NCBI RefSeq assembly: GCF_963082655.1
Contig: NC_081554.1
Coordinates: 122,215,869-122,279,868 of the forward strand
Source of the DNA: Stomoxys calcitrans
Lineage: Eukaryota; Arthropoda; Insecta; Diptera; Muscidae
Direction: 5' to 3'
Length of the DNA stretch: 64,000 nt
The notes under the pieces are model-generated. The model was not told the origin of the DNA, did no database searches, and was given only the letters and a program-made list of their open reading frames with translations. This document shows positions 43,136-54,844 of the stretch, in pieces. Both the position numbers and the translations under genes were made by a program. Every line of letters starts with the position of its first letter. Position 1 is the stretch's first letter.

Positions 43136-44887
43136 ATGGCTTCGACCAGTGAATGTGGCAAGATGCAGATGCCAGTAGATGGAACTAATGGTGGACGTGA
43201 GGAAACCATTAGTGACATTGAAAACCGAAAAAAGCTAGTCGCTATAAGAAAGGAGGGACGAAGTGGAAGCCAGAACACAAATAAAGAGATTGTTGAAAAC
43301 GAAGATTCTACGGATGATTTTCAACTAGTGACTTCCAAGAAACAGAGGAAAAGAAAGAGCAAGAAAAACTGTAGTTGCTCTGAAGGAGAGTCTCGATACG
43401 AGCTAATGAAATTGAACCTGAGGCTAGGCCAACTCATGAGTACAATTGAGAGGCTAGAAGAAGAGAAGAAACAACTTGCAGCAAGATTGGCTAGAGTAGA
43501 GATGAATTCAATTGCTATTTATGATCAGAAGGGGGCTGATGCGACAGCCAGACCAGACGCCGATTGGTCCAACGAGGTCAACTCTATCGTGGATGAAATA
43601 ATGGAAGACGTCGCACCGCCGGCGACTATGATATCACCAAGTAGCACAGGGGCTATACCGAAAAAACAACAACAACCGATACATCAACAGCCGGATCAAC
43701 CGCAACAACAACGAAGACAGCAGCCGGCACCATTGAAACAAGCAGCTAAAGAAGACAACAATAACAATGGTACAAACACCCAGATGAAGAAGATCAATGG
43801 AGACGACAGGACTAAAGGTAAGGCCAGCCCTCCTGTGATTAAGGTATATGGTTCGGATGTGAAATCTTTGACATATGAGCTTAGGGTATTACTGGGTCAT
43901 AACTTATTCACCATTAATATAATGAATAGGAATCTAATTAGTCTCCAATTGTCTAAGACGGAGGAACACACGAAGGTCAGAGAATTCTTAATGAAGAAAG
44001 GATTAGATTCATATACGTACACGCCCAAGGAGCTGAAGCCATGCAGTTTGATGGTGGAGGGTCTGTCTGGGACATATGAGATAGACGACCTGAAGCTATT
44101 TCTAGAAGAATGTGGATTGACATTGAATGTGATGGGTGTGATAAAACTGCGTGGTGATAGATGGATTGTCCAGTTAGGTGGCGGTTCAGACATCAAGGGA
44201 TTTTTCAGGATACGGTATATACTTAGCTGTAGGGTGAGGATAGCGAGGTATAAGCGAGAGGGTCTGGCGCAATGCCGCAACTGTCAACGGTTTGGCCATG
44301 TTGCATCGAATTGTGGCATGAAATTTAGATGCGTGAAATGCGGGCGGGACCACGGACCCGCGAAATGTGAAGTGCCGAACAAGGAGGCGAACACAGAGGA
44401 GAATATCACGACGGATCCCGTGACAGGGCAGGTAGTGCGCAGGGTTGGACGGCCTGTCTACTGCGCCAATTGCAAGGCAGAGGGACACGTGGCGAGTTCG
44501 AGAGATTGCCCGAAGAGGATTGAGTTATTGGAGAGGATTAAGGAGAGACGGACGGCCGGTCGTTTGGGAATAAGAGTACCGATTGCGGTTCCCCCTCCTC
44601 CACCCCCGATAAGGCCGGGCACTTCGGCCACGACCTTTGCGAATATGATGCGTACATCGAGGCCTGCGACAAATACGGCGCCCGTGGGGCCCACTGGGAT
44701 GGCTAGTAGAGTGGATGGTAACATGCGCATGTTCGATGAAGAGTGCAAGAGGCTCTTAGGTGGTGACTTTGTCACATGTATGAAGAAGGTGTCAGAGTAT
44801 GCGGCGACATTTACCAAATTCAGGACAGACGAGGAGAAGATGCGAGGACTATTTGGTCTATTCTTTACTTTAGGATTAGATGGTTAA
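43136..44887 (+). CDS. Element F ORF1 (Gag-like protein)
   Basis: 583 codons from the first ATG at 43136. The frame is open 70 codons further upstream, and that part resembles E, so the true product is probably longer and starts at a non-AUG codon. Basic tract KKQRKRKSKKN, coiled coil (LEEEKKQLAARLARVE), Gln-rich linker and PRE_C2HC-like region (PPVIKVYGSDVK to KPCSLMVEGLS). Three knuckles: CRNC-x4-H-x4-C, CVKC-x3-H-x4-C, CANC-x4-H-x6-C. It overlaps ORF2 by eight bases (ATGGTTAA). Confidence 0.88.
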   Translation: MASTSECGKMQMPVDGTNGGREETISDIENRKKLVAIRKEGRSGSQNTNKEIVENEDSTDDFQLVTSKKQRKRKSKKNCSCSEGESRYELMKLNLRLGQLMSTIERLEEEKKQLAARLARVEMNSIAIYDQKGADATARPDADWSNEVNSIVDEIMEDVAPPATMISPSSTGAIPKKQQQPIHQQPDQPQQQRRQQPAPLKQAAKEDNNNNGTNTQMKKINGDDRTKGKASPPVIKVYGSDVKSLTYELRVLLGHNLFTINIMNRNLISLQLSKTEEHTKVREFLMKKGLDSYTYTPKELKPCSLMVEGLSGTYEIDDLKLFLEECGLTLNVMGVIKLRGDRWIVQLGGGSDIKGFFRIRYILSCRVRIARYKREGLAQCRNCQRFGHVASNCGMKFRCVKCGRDHGPAKCEVPNKEANTEENITTDPVTGQVVRRVGRPVYCANCKAEGHVASSRDCPKRIELLERIKERRTAGRLGIRVPIAVPPPPPPIRPGTSATTFANMMRTSRPATNTAPVGPTGMASRVDGNMRMFDEECKRLLGGDFVTCMKKVSEYAATFTKFRTDEEKMRGLFGLFFTLGLDG

Positions 44888-47771
44888 TTATAAGGCTATT
44901 TTTATTAACGTAAACTCGATAGTGTCCCGCCACAAGAGACACTACCTGAAATTGTTTGTGGAAAGGAATAGGCCAGACGTCCTCATGGTTGCAGAGCACG
45001 GTCTGTCGAATAGACATAGATTTGAATTAGATGGGTACGACTCATATAGACAGGACAGAGGAAGCAGAGGGGGTGGTACTGCGGTATTTTTAAGGAATTC
45101 CATTTGTGGTGAGAGAATGACGATTGATCTTGGAGGAATTGAGGGCACGGTTGTCAGGACCAGGATAGCCAGAGGAAGGACACTATATTTTGTGTCGCTG
45201 TACGGGAGGCCCCAAATGGTGGTTAATGCTGAGGATTTGGATGGACTGTCGAGTCTTATTGGCTCGAGCGAGGCGATCATTGGATGTGACCTGAACGCGA
45301 AACACCCTGATTGGGGAGGCACACGTGGGAATACCAGTGGCACGGTCCTTAGGGATTGGCTTTGCAGTTGCCCTGGCTTTGTTCTCAGAGCCACCGAGGG
45401 CCCATCGAGGGATGTGAATGGCTCCAGATCCTATATAGATTATTTTATTACGACAATTGGCATTGACATGCAGGGTGGGTCATTGTTGGAGACATTGGAC
45501 TATGACTCCGATCATAGGGCAGTGGTCCTTCAGTTTTCCACCACGGAATTAAGGAGGGCAATACCTAGGGAGATCTATGATTTCGGGAGTATTCGAGTTG
45601 TGGATCTGAACAACACCTTGTCTGAATGCTTGGACGAACGGGGTCTACCTGTGGACAGGAATATCACTGTGGATGAAGTTGATCGATTTGTGGACTGTAT
45701 GACTGAGGCCTTTGGCGTGGCAATGGAGAGATCCATAAGGAAAGTTAGGCCGATGAGGGGACTCATGAAGGATCTTCCCCCAGACATCCTCCACCTTATC
45801 CAGCAGAAGAAAACTCTCCGGCGAAGGAGGCACAGGATTCTTGATGACCAGGACGCCCGGACCCTTACTGCAATCATAAGGAACATAGACAAGATTATCC
45901 AGGAACGCATCACGAACTTTGAAAGGGAATACTATCTAAGAACCCTCAACACGATTAAACCGGGGCCCGGTATGTTTAGGGACCTCAAGAACCTTTGCGG
46001 CGCAGCTGCGCGAAAGGACATAAGTGACCTTAGGGATGCCCAAGGGAGGGATATCACCAACATTGAGGAGAAGGCCGAATTAATCGCTTCACACCTTGCA
46101 CTTATACAGAACCAGGCGCCGGTTAGCAACGGCATGGAGACCTATGAGCCGATGGTGAGGATAGATCATGCGAATACTGCTGATGGCTTATCCCGGACGG
46201 ACAACAGCATCATGCTCCTGAAACCTGATGATATTGGCTATGTACTGCGAAAATTAAATAACAAGAAGAGTAGCGGAAACGATGGCATTCCCAACTATGT
46301 GCTGAGAAGGACAGACAGGAGGACTTGGTGTCACCTTGCTATAGTCTTTAACCACTGCCTTGTTTTGGGATATTACCCGAAGGCCTGGAAGTCATCAAAA
46401 GTGGTCCCTGTACTGAAACCCGGGAAAGATCCAACAGACCCAGCGAGCTATAGGCCGATTTCGCTCCTCTCGAGCATTGGGAAACTGCTTGAGATCTTCA
46501 TCAATGAGCGGATCAATGCATACATTGAAGAGATGGATGTCCTCAAGGATTATCAGTTTGGTTTTAGAAAGGAAACGTCTACGACGCATGCCCTAATGAC
46601 CTTCATGTGCAAGGTTACGGCCGGTTTCAATGCTCGTAGCCCAACCATATCGGTGAGCCTCGATTTTGAAAAGGCTTTTGATACCGTATGGCAGGAGGGG
46701 ATATTAACCAAGATGAGAGCGTATGGATTTGACGATCCAATAATCCGGATGATTAAGGACTACCTAAGTCACAGGTCTTTCACAGTCGTTATTAAGGACA
46801 ATAGATCGAATCCAAGGACGGTGATGGCTGGAGTTCCACAGGGCTCTGTATTGGGCCCAGTCCTTTATAATATTTACTTGGCGGACTTACCAGCCCCGCC
46901 TGAAGGAGTTAGCCTTATGGTTTATGCAGACGACATCCTCGTTGCTGCTACGCACCCGAGAGCGAGAACAGCTGCCCGAAGATTGGGCGACTACCTTGAG
47001 GTCCTTAGTGGATATTTTACGAGATGGAAACTAAGACTTAATATAGACAAATGCCAGTCAATCATTCTCAGAGGAGATAAAAGGAGGCTGTACCCGAATG
47101 CCAGGAGTTATGTACCATCAATAAGAATACTGGGAGAGCCAATAAGGAACAAGGGTACCATGAAGTACCTAGGAGTCATCTTTGAGGAGAACATGAGCTT
47201 TATCAGGCATATGGACCATGCGATCGAGAAAGGAAGGGCGGCGTATCATGCCTTTGCCCGAGCGATGAAGCCGAAAAGGGGCTTGGGAAGCAGGCTCAAG
47301 ATGGCTCTATACAAACAGGTAGTACGACCGACAATGACTTATGGCTTTCCAGTATGGTGTGGGATATCATCCCATCAGATGGAGAGGCTCAGGAAATTTG
47401 AAAGGAGAATGATTAAGTACAGCCTGGATCTTAGGACGGAAAGGACTGAGGACGGACGATACATTAACCCCTCCTGTGGGAGACTTTATGATGAAAGTGG
47501 AATGGTCCGGATTGACCGCTACCTCATACAGACAGCCCTGAAGCACATCGCTAAGTACTCCACACATCCGAATAAGGCTGTAAGGGACAGCATTATCGCT
47601 AGAGAAGATTTTGATCGGACACGAACTATCGGAGGAGTTCTGTCCCCAATGTGCCTTCAACATATGGTAGACTGTGGTCTACTTTATGATGAAGAGGATA
47701 GACTGATATACTATCATAGGAGATACAGACCGCATGGCTCCAATGCTCTAGTGTACAACACCGCGCAATAG
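44880..47771 (+). CDS. Element F ORF2: endonuclease and reverse transcriptase
   Basis: 963 codons. Endonuclease with GCDLNAKHPDWGG and DYDSDHRAV. RT with SYRPISLLSSIGK, LDFEKAFDTVWQ, GVPQGSVLGPVLYNIY and YADD at about residue 682. C-terminus YHRRYRPHGSNALVYNTAQ. Complete and open, so this copy could be active. Confidence 0.93.
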   Translation: MVNYKAIFINVNSIVSRHKRHYLKLFVERNRPDVLMVAEHGLSNRHRFELDGYDSYRQDRGSRGGGTAVFLRNSICGERMTIDLGGIEGTVVRTRIARGRTLYFVSLYGRPQMVVNAEDLDGLSSLIGSSEAIIGCDLNAKHPDWGGTRGNTSGTVLRDWLCSCPGFVLRATEGPSRDVNGSRSYIDYFITTIGIDMQGGSLLETLDYDSDHRAVVLQFSTTELRRAIPREIYDFGSIRVVDLNNTLSECLDERGLPVDRNITVDEVDRFVDCMTEAFGVAMERSIRKVRPMRGLMKDLPPDILHLIQQKKTLRRRRHRILDDQDARTLTAIIRNIDKIIQERITNFEREYYLRTLNTIKPGPGMFRDLKNLCGAAARKDISDLRDAQGRDITNIEEKAELIASHLALIQNQAPVSNGMETYEPMVRIDHANTADGLSRTDNSIMLLKPDDIGYVLRKLNNKKSSGNDGIPNYVLRRTDRRTWCHLAIVFNHCLVLGYYPKAWKSSKVVPVLKPGKDPTDPASYRPISLLSSIGKLLEIFINERINAYIEEMDVLKDYQFGFRKETSTTHALMTFMCKVTAGFNARSPTISVSLDFEKAFDTVWQEGILTKMRAYGFDDPIIRMIKDYLSHRSFTVVIKDNRSNPRTVMAGVPQGSVLGPVLYNIYLADLPAPPEGVSLMVYADDILVAATHPRARTAARRLGDYLEVLSGYFTRWKLRLNIDKCQSIILRGDKRRLYPNARSYVPSIRILGEPIRNKGTMKYLGVIFEENMSFIRHMDHAIEKGRAAYHAFARAMKPKRGLGSRLKMALYKQVVRPTMTYGFPVWCGISSHQMERLRKFERRMIKYSLDLRTERTEDGRYINPSCGRLYDESGMVRIDRYLIQTALKHIAKYSTHPNKAVRDSIIAREDFDRTRTIGGVLSPMCLQHMVDCGLLYDEEDRLIYYHRRYRPHGSNALVYNTAQ

Positions 47772-47966
47772 CCCCGGATGGGGAATAGGCGTTGTATATA
47801 TGTATATATGTAAATATTGGTTTTGTTTTTGTTTTTGTTTTCACTTACTGTATATACGTTATTCCTTAGTGACTTGAATTACATATTTTATTTTTTTTCT
47901 TTTGCTCTCTTTTGTAAATACCTTATATTGTAGTTATTTAATTTTCATTAGTTTTAAGGGATAGAT

Positions 47967-47990
47967 CCTGGATTTTTCCATTTTGCCAGG
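47967..47990 (+). repeat. Conserved 3' UTR hairpin of element F
   Basis: CCTGG pairs with CCAGG around ATTTTTCCATTTTG, a loop almost the same as in A. Confidence 0.6.
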
Positions 47991-48245
47991 CAAGAGATCT
48001 TTTTTTAGATAACGCAAGTTGCGGATAGTTTTAGAGTCCATAGATAGGCTGGGCTGGCCTGCCAAATTATCTAATTATAATAACTACAAGAAATATGTTC
48101 TTTGAAAAAACTATTAGTTGCTAAGAATTAGAATTAAACAATTAGAAGTAAGAGTCTTACAAATGTAAATGAATTAAATTGGAAAATAAAACCAAATTAA
48201 CCATGCATGGCATGGTAAGTATTAGTTCTTGTGCATAACTTGTGA

Positions 48246-48584
<339 letters not shown>

Positions 48585-48641
48585 ACATTATCTTGACGCT
48601 ATTTTGGAGAAAATTTTAAGAACTTTAAAACTAAAACAATC

Positions 48642-48657
48642 GGTCCTTTTCAGGACC
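48642..48657 (+). terminator. Histone 3' stem-loop of H4 set 3
   Basis: Same hairpin and AAAAAGAGA downstream element as set 1. Confidence 0.93.
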
Positions 48658-48679
48658 ACAAAACATATTTAAAAAGAGA

Positions 48680-49490
48680 TATATCTTGTTATAAATTTTT
48701 ACTAAAAAAAAATACATAAAATTTATTTGAAAATAAATATTACCATTTTTCAATTTGCCGTCGGCCAAAATGTAGCTTCTATAATATACATACATACATG
48801 ACGAAACTAAAACCGACGCCATTAGAACAATACGATGAAACGATGGTATACAACACTAAAAAGCATACATACACACAGATACCAAAATGCACGCATATAC
48901 TACCATTAAATGTTTCCTTTGCTTGGAGCTGCTAACTTTGTCACAAATGTACGAAGAGGGACGATCGTAGATACTTCGTTTCGATGTTTTGTTATTACAT
49001 ATGCCAATTTTTTTCAGCATCAGAAAATGAACAATGATTACCATGTGATATTCAAATGTAAAATAAATAGTTTTTACAGTACCCTAATGGTAACATTGAT
49101 CCTATTAAATGCCGATAATCTTGAGTAGGGTCGATAAAACTAAATTCTTATTATGTTAATGTATGCAAATAGGCGAAATGTTGATGCATGATAATTGATA
49201 ACTGATAATTATGACATGTATATTAAAAGACCTGCAATAGTCGATAAGATGTAAACATATTTGAAAATGTTTACCTATAAACAATAGATGGCAGATTTTT
49301 TTGTATTTACGCCTAAAACAGGATTGTTTAAGGAAATTTCGAATAACGAAATTGCTAGCAAATTACCAAATCCACTGAAAAAAAAAATCGACCAAAAAAT
49401 ATTTTTTAAATTTAACTACAATTAAAATTTTATTTATTATTTAAAACTATTTTTTAAGTAAATTTTCTTGATAAAATAAGGTTTGATATA
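48680..49490. other. H4-H2A spacer, set 3
   Basis: Copy of 11280-12090; no gene seen. Confidence 0.7.
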
Positions 49491-49518
49491 GTTTTTTCTC
49501 TTTTAAAAAAATTTTTGT

Positions 49519-49534
49519 CGTCCTGAAAAGGACG
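49519..49534 (-). terminator. Histone 3' stem-loop of H2A set 3
   Basis: CGTCC TTTTCA GGACG on the minus strand, as in set 1. Confidence 0.92.
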
Positions 49535-49596
49535 GATTGTTGTTGATTTATACGATGGCCTGTATTTACATTTTTTCTTTGATGCTCGTAGATAAT

Positions 49597-49977
<381 letters not shown>

Positions 49978-50051
49978 TTATTTTTTTTTTTTAATTCACT
50001 TCACTTAGCACTGAAACACAAATGATATTAGTTCGCAGCATGAACTGCAGT

Positions 50052-50058
50052 ATTTATA
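50052..50058 (-). promoter_or_regulatory. H2A TATA box, set 3 (intact)
   Basis: TATAAAT on the minus strand, 81-87 bp before the H2A ATG; a likely TCATTT initiator lies about 35 bp downstream. Confidence 0.85.
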
Positions 50059-50151
50059 CTTTCGGATCCAACGTGTAGCTAATTTTAGAGGGTTGTTTTC
50101 GTAAACATAGCGACTGTTTTCGTCTACCTGAATATCTTGTGCATGAAATGG

Positions 50152-50158
50152 TTTAAAT
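50152..50158 (+). promoter_or_regulatory. H2B TATA-like box, set 3 (intact)
   Basis: TTTAAAT in the same position as at 18473. Confidence 0.7.
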
Positions 50159-50240
50159 ATTCCGAGTAAGCCATCAAACACACAAAATCGTGAACAGTGT
50201 TAAAAGTGTTTGTGTGACTTAAAAAAAAAACCAAGTGAAA

Positions 50241-50615
50241 ATGCCTCCAAAAGCCAGTGGTAAAGCAGCAAAGAAGGCCGGCAAAGCCCAAAAGAACATC
50301 ACTAAGGGTGACAAGACCAAGAGACGCACCAAGCGTAAGGAGAGTTATGCTATCTACATTTACAAAGTGTTGAAGCAAGTCCATCCCGATACTGGTATCT
50401 CCTCAAAGGCCATGAGCATCATGAACAGTTTCGTCAACGATATCTTTGAACGTATCGCCGCCGAAGCCTCCCGTTTGGCTCACTACAACAAGCGTTCCAC
50501 CATCACCAGTCGGGAAATCCAAACTGCCGTCCGTCTATTATTGCCCGGTGAGTTGGCTAAGCACGCTGTCAGTGAAGGTACCAAAGCCGTTACTAAGTAC
50601 ACCAGCTCCAAGTAA
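50241..50615 (+). CDS. His2B: Histone H2B, set 3
   Basis: 124 codons, same protein as the other copies; divergent promoter with H2A intact, so probably functional. Confidence 0.98.
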   Translation: MPPKASGKAAKKAGKAQKNITKGDKTKRRTKRKESYAIYIYKVLKQVHPDTGISSKAMSIMNSFVNDIFERIAAEASRLAHYNKRSTITSREIQTAVRLLLPGELAKHAVSEGTKAVTKYTSSK

Positions 50616-50661
50616 ATGGCATACTTATTTCGTCGTACAATATTTTCCCTACAACATCAAA

Positions 50662-50677
50662 GGCCCTTTTCAGGGCC
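50662..50677 (+). terminator. Histone 3' stem-loop of H2B set 3
   Basis: GGCCC TTTTCA GGGCC-type hairpin and purine-rich element. Confidence 0.94.
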
Positions 50678-50700
50678 ACAAAATAAATTAAAAAAGAGAC

Positions 50701-51420
50701 TTAATTCGTTATTCAACTAAAATTAATTTATATTTACAAATTTAAAGAAAAAATATATCTACCACTCACCCTCACATTGCCCTTATTACTTTTTTAAAAT
50801 AAAATATGTATACTACCCATACTCTAATATTGCCCTCCTTGCTTAGCACCATCTACATCTACAGTAATATGATCAACACATATTGCTCTTATGCTCAAAC
50901 ACTCGGTATGCAACGTTGTATTGATGTTCGAGTATATGTGAGCGTGTGTGTTGATACTAAATTTTTTAGGGATGTATACTAGTATGTTAGCGTGAAATGG
51001 TGTAGAGATGTATATGTGGACTTATGCGTTTGTACGCGAGATCTATGGGTAGGTATGCTCGTAAAGAATGAAATAGGTATGCTAAGTGCGATTTTTGAAG
51101 GGAATATTGTACGCCACTCTCTTATTGGTTAGGTATGCTAAATGAGATTTTCTTTAACATTAACTGATTTTCATAGTTCTTAGTAATTGCTTTGGTTTAT
51201 GACCCTAAGTGAAACAGTTAATCCAGTTGCGGAAAAAATCCCATTTAACATGTGATTACTTAAATTTCCTTAAAGGGTAATGTATTCCCATAGTAGGTAA
51301 CAATGGTATTAAAAGATTTCAACAGATGTTTTACAGCTACGAAAAGGGCTGTGATTAGCTTTTCCCTTAAAATTAACATAGTATTTATTAGGTAATTAAA
51401 AAATTGTTTGAGTTAAATTT
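50701..51420. other. H2B-H1 spacer, set 3
   Basis: Copy of 19022-19741; no gene seen. Confidence 0.7.
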
Positions 51421-51445
51421 GGTCTCTTTTTAAAAATTTTTTTGT

Positions 51446-51461
51446 AGCCCTGAAAAGGGCT
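51446..51461 (-). terminator. Histone 3' stem-loop of H1 set 3
   Basis: AGCCC TTTTCA GGGCT-type hairpin on the minus strand. Confidence 0.92.
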
Positions 51462-51530
51462 GTTAGATATACTGCTTTCGAATATCGAAAATAATCATTT
51501 TGACATGATAAGTAATTTTGCATGGAAAAA

Positions 51531-52211
51531 TTACTTCTTAGCGGCGGTCTTCTTGGCAGCTGGCTTCTTTGCTGCGGCAGCCTTTTTGGGCTTGGCAGCG
51601 GTGGTTTTTGCCTTGGGTGCCTTTGGTTTAGTGGCTGATGCTTTGGCGGCTGTTTTTGCGGGTTTAGCTTTAACTGTACCTGTCTTTTTGGCAGTTTTAG
51701 CCTTGGCCTTTTCGGTCTTCTTCTTCTCGGCGGTCTTTTTAGCAGCGGAAGGCTTCTTTGCAGCGGCTTTCTTTTCACCGGCTGCCTTTTTGGGTGCTGC
51801 TGCCTTCTTTTTCTTATCACCGGCTGGGACCTTCTTCTTCTTTTCAGCGCTCTTTGCTTTAGGTTCCTTCGAGGCAGATGGGGACAATTTGAATGAACCG
51901 GAGGCACCCTTACCTTTAGTTTGGATCAATTTTCCACTAGCAACAGCGCTCTTCAAGTACTTCTTGATGAATGGGGCCAATTTTACAGCATCAACTTTGT
52001 ATGTGCTGGCCAAGTATTTCTTGATGGCAGGCAATGAGGAACCACCACGTTCTTTCAATGTTTTGATGGCAGCATCGACCATTTGTTGGGTTGGTGGATG
52101 GCTTGGGGCAGCAGAGGGTTTCTTTGCCTTGGCAGCGGCTTTCTTAGGTGCCTTTTTCTCAACAGCGGCGACTGGAGATGCGGTGGCTTCAACAACGGCG
52201 GCGTCAGACAT
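51531..52211 (-). CDS. His1: Linker histone H1, set 3
   Basis: 226 codons, intact and the same as set 1, without the extra G of set 2. The CCAAT-containing upstream region is complete. Confidence 0.97.
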   Translation of the reverse strand: MSDAAVVEATASPVAAVEKKAPKKAAAKAKKPSAAPSHPPTQQMVDAAIKTLKERGGSSLPAIKKYLASTYKVDAVKLAPFIKKYLKSAVASGKLIQTKGKGASGSFKLSPSASKEPKAKSAEKKKKVPAGDKKKKAAAPKKAAGEKKAAAKKPSAAKKTAEKKKTEKAKAKTAKKTGTVKAKPAKTAAKASATKPKAPKAKTTAAKPKKAAAAKKPAAKKTAAKK

Positions 52212-52249
52212 GATTTCACTTATATTTTTCTTTTTAAACACACTTTAAC

Positions 52250-53701
52250 ACTTTGTAAATATACACTCACTACTGGTGTACGCTGATTGGTTGAAAATAT
52301 GGTTTCAACCTTTAGACTAGTGATGGCTGGGTACATCGAAATTATGAGAAGTACATAGTAGTCAACTACGAAATTTTGCGAAACGTTGTGTGGAAGCGAA
52401 TAAAAATTTTTACAAAAGTTTTCACAGAATTATTCATTTTACGATGAGATAGTAACAATTTCTTTTTATTTTTTATACAATTCTTCTAGTAGAGATATCC
52501 AGCTAATCATTAAAGAAAATCCGAGTTAATTATCTTTAAGCGTTACCGAGTTATAAGGGTTTGAGTTGAAAGTTTATAAAAATGTTATGATAAAATTGTA
52601 ACTAAATTATAAAAATTTTCCAATTTTTATTGAAAATTGGTTTTTATAAAAATTTAGTATGGAATCTTGATATGTTTTCTTGAAAGAAGTGTAAAAAAAA
52701 GTGAAAATTTGGATGATTTTCATAGTGAAATAATCGATTTTATTATGTAGTCTATGACAGTTGAATTCACCATATTGGCGTATTTTCCATGAATAAAAGT
52801 TTTTCTGCAAATTAATTTGAAAGCTCTAATGTAAAAATGTTTTAGGAAAATTTTATCATAAAATATTATAGAAATGATAGATTTCTATTAAAATGTTACA
52901 TAATTTGTAAAAAGTGTACGTTTGTTACGAAAAGTCTAAAATATTACGATGCTATGTTATACCAACGTCGTTGGCTATGCAAAATGTGCGGTGAGCTCTA
53001 TTGCATTTATTATAAAATATTTTTTTCTATATAAAGTGGACTTGAAACTAAATAAAAAATTTAAAAATGTAAATTCTAAACAATGTATTGTTGCAATCAC
53101 AAATTTAAAAAAATATATAATTTTTTTTTGGAAATTAAACACAAATTCAAAAATGCCCTTGTCTAAGCAAGCAAATGTAGAACAGTTGCATACCGAACGA
53201 AATCTATTTCCCTTTAATAATTTAAAATATTAAAATACTATTTTATTCTTTTTAAAACAGTTTTTAGAATAGCAAAAAATATCATTTGTTTAAAAATAAT
53301 AAAAAATACAGAAAAAATTTATATTCAATGTATCTAAATTATCTATTTAAGGTTAAAATTCTCTCGAATGTATTGGCCTGCCTGTTTTTATCTTCATTCA
53401 TTCTTGTTATGTAGCTACTACGAAAAATCAAATTTTGCAAAAAGAATAACAGCAAATATACTGTTGCTAATAGAAAATAAAAATTTTCAATTTAACATAA
53501 AAAGTAAATTAAATAATTTTTTTTTAAAAAAAAGTTTTTGATTTCGCTCCATGTTTTGAAACCCAATATTACCAAAAGTAAAACGCATAGAAAAGAAAAA
53601 AATTTTTTTAATATAAATAGTGTATTTTTCCATCCCCAAAAAAAGACTATATTTATTTATTTTAATAAAAATAAAAAGGTGTAAGTTTTGAATAAATTTT
53701 T
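52250..53701. other. H1-H3 spacer, set 3
   Basis: Copy of the set 1 spacer; no gene seen. Confidence 0.7.
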
Positions 53702-53725
53702 TTCTCTTTTTTATAAAAATATTGT

Positions 53726-53741
53726 GGTCCTGAAAAGGACC
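53726..53741 (-). terminator. Histone 3' stem-loop of H3 set 3
   Basis: GGTCC TTTTCA GGACC-type hairpin on the minus strand. Confidence 0.93.
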
Positions 53742-53785
53742 GATTGTTTTTGTAAAAAAAAGTTGGCTTTTAAAATGTCAATAAT

Positions 53786-54199
<414 letters not shown>

Positions 54200-54284
54200 T
54201 CACTAGAGGTTTTTAGTTCACTTCACGATATGCACACAAACACTGTTAACACTGTAATAGTTGCCTTACGGAGCGATTCCCGAT

Positions 54285-54291
54285 ATTTATA
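54285..54291 (-). promoter_or_regulatory. H3 TATA box, set 3 (intact)
   Basis: TATAAAT on the minus strand with an empty GTAAGGCAACT site downstream. Confidence 0.85.
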
Positions 54292-54439
54292 GAAAAAATT
54301 TGGCGGGCTACAGTTTCCAATAAGGGTGTGTGCTGCGTATATGCTTCAACATTTGTATCTGTACACACGAAGTGTATACGAACAACCCCGAAGATAGATC
54401 GAAGCGTATGTGTATGTAGTAAATTCAGAGCGGATTTTG

Positions 54440-54446
54440 TATAAAT
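54440..54446 (+). promoter_or_regulatory. H4 TATA box leading into element G
   Basis: TATAAAT followed by an empty CATGGTAAGTATT site and the full H4 leader, which then runs into the 5' end of G instead of an H4 ATG. An H4-initiated transcript would carry the H4 leader joined to G. Confidence 0.85.
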
Positions 54447-54570
54447 ATGAGGTATCGCAGCATGGTAAGTATTAGTTCTTGTGCATAACTTGTGAAGTGA
54501 ATTTAATTTAAAAAGTGAAAAAAAAAAAAAATCTCTGATTTGTGGAAATTTTTGCCGTTTAAGTGCCTCG

Positions 54571-54672
54571 TTTGAGAATTGATCGTAGGCATCAGTGCTG
54601 GCAAAATTCATAATTTTTGGTCAAAGGTTATTTGATTTTTTGAGAAGCGGGAGTAGGCGCCAGTGCTGCGCA
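54571..54672 (+). repeat. Duplicated 5' UTR motif of element G
   Basis: TTTGAGAATTGATCGTAGGC then ATCAGTGCTG, and TTTTTGAGAAGCGGGAGTAG then GCGCCAGTGCTGCGC. Confidence 0.75.
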
Positions 54673-54844
54673 GAGGAAATTTTGTAAAGGCGAGTTTAAC
54701 TGCTTTTTTGAGAACCGCATAGTAAGCAGTACTATTGCATTTGAATTGGCGAGTTTTACTATATGTGGTGACGGTGTCTTTGGATTCAGTGGACGCGAGG
54801 AAGCTGATCCAAGTACCGTTAGAGGCGATGCATATAATTTGGAT

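Larger units (their letters stand above)
42763..48210 (+). mobile_element. Element F: full-length non-LTR retrotransposon in the H4 core promoter
   Basis: 5.4 kb, sense to H4. The 5' UTR (42763-43135) opens with ATTGAGCAGTGTTGGTG, resembling the start of A, and has two copies of the GAGAAGCG...CAGTGCTG motif (42874-42906, 42941-42971). The 3' UTR (47772-48210) has the U-loop hairpin, GGCTGGGCTGGCCTGCCA (48047-48064) and AATAAA. It ends CCATGCATGG, repeating the CATGG of the target. Group 1. Confidence 0.93.
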
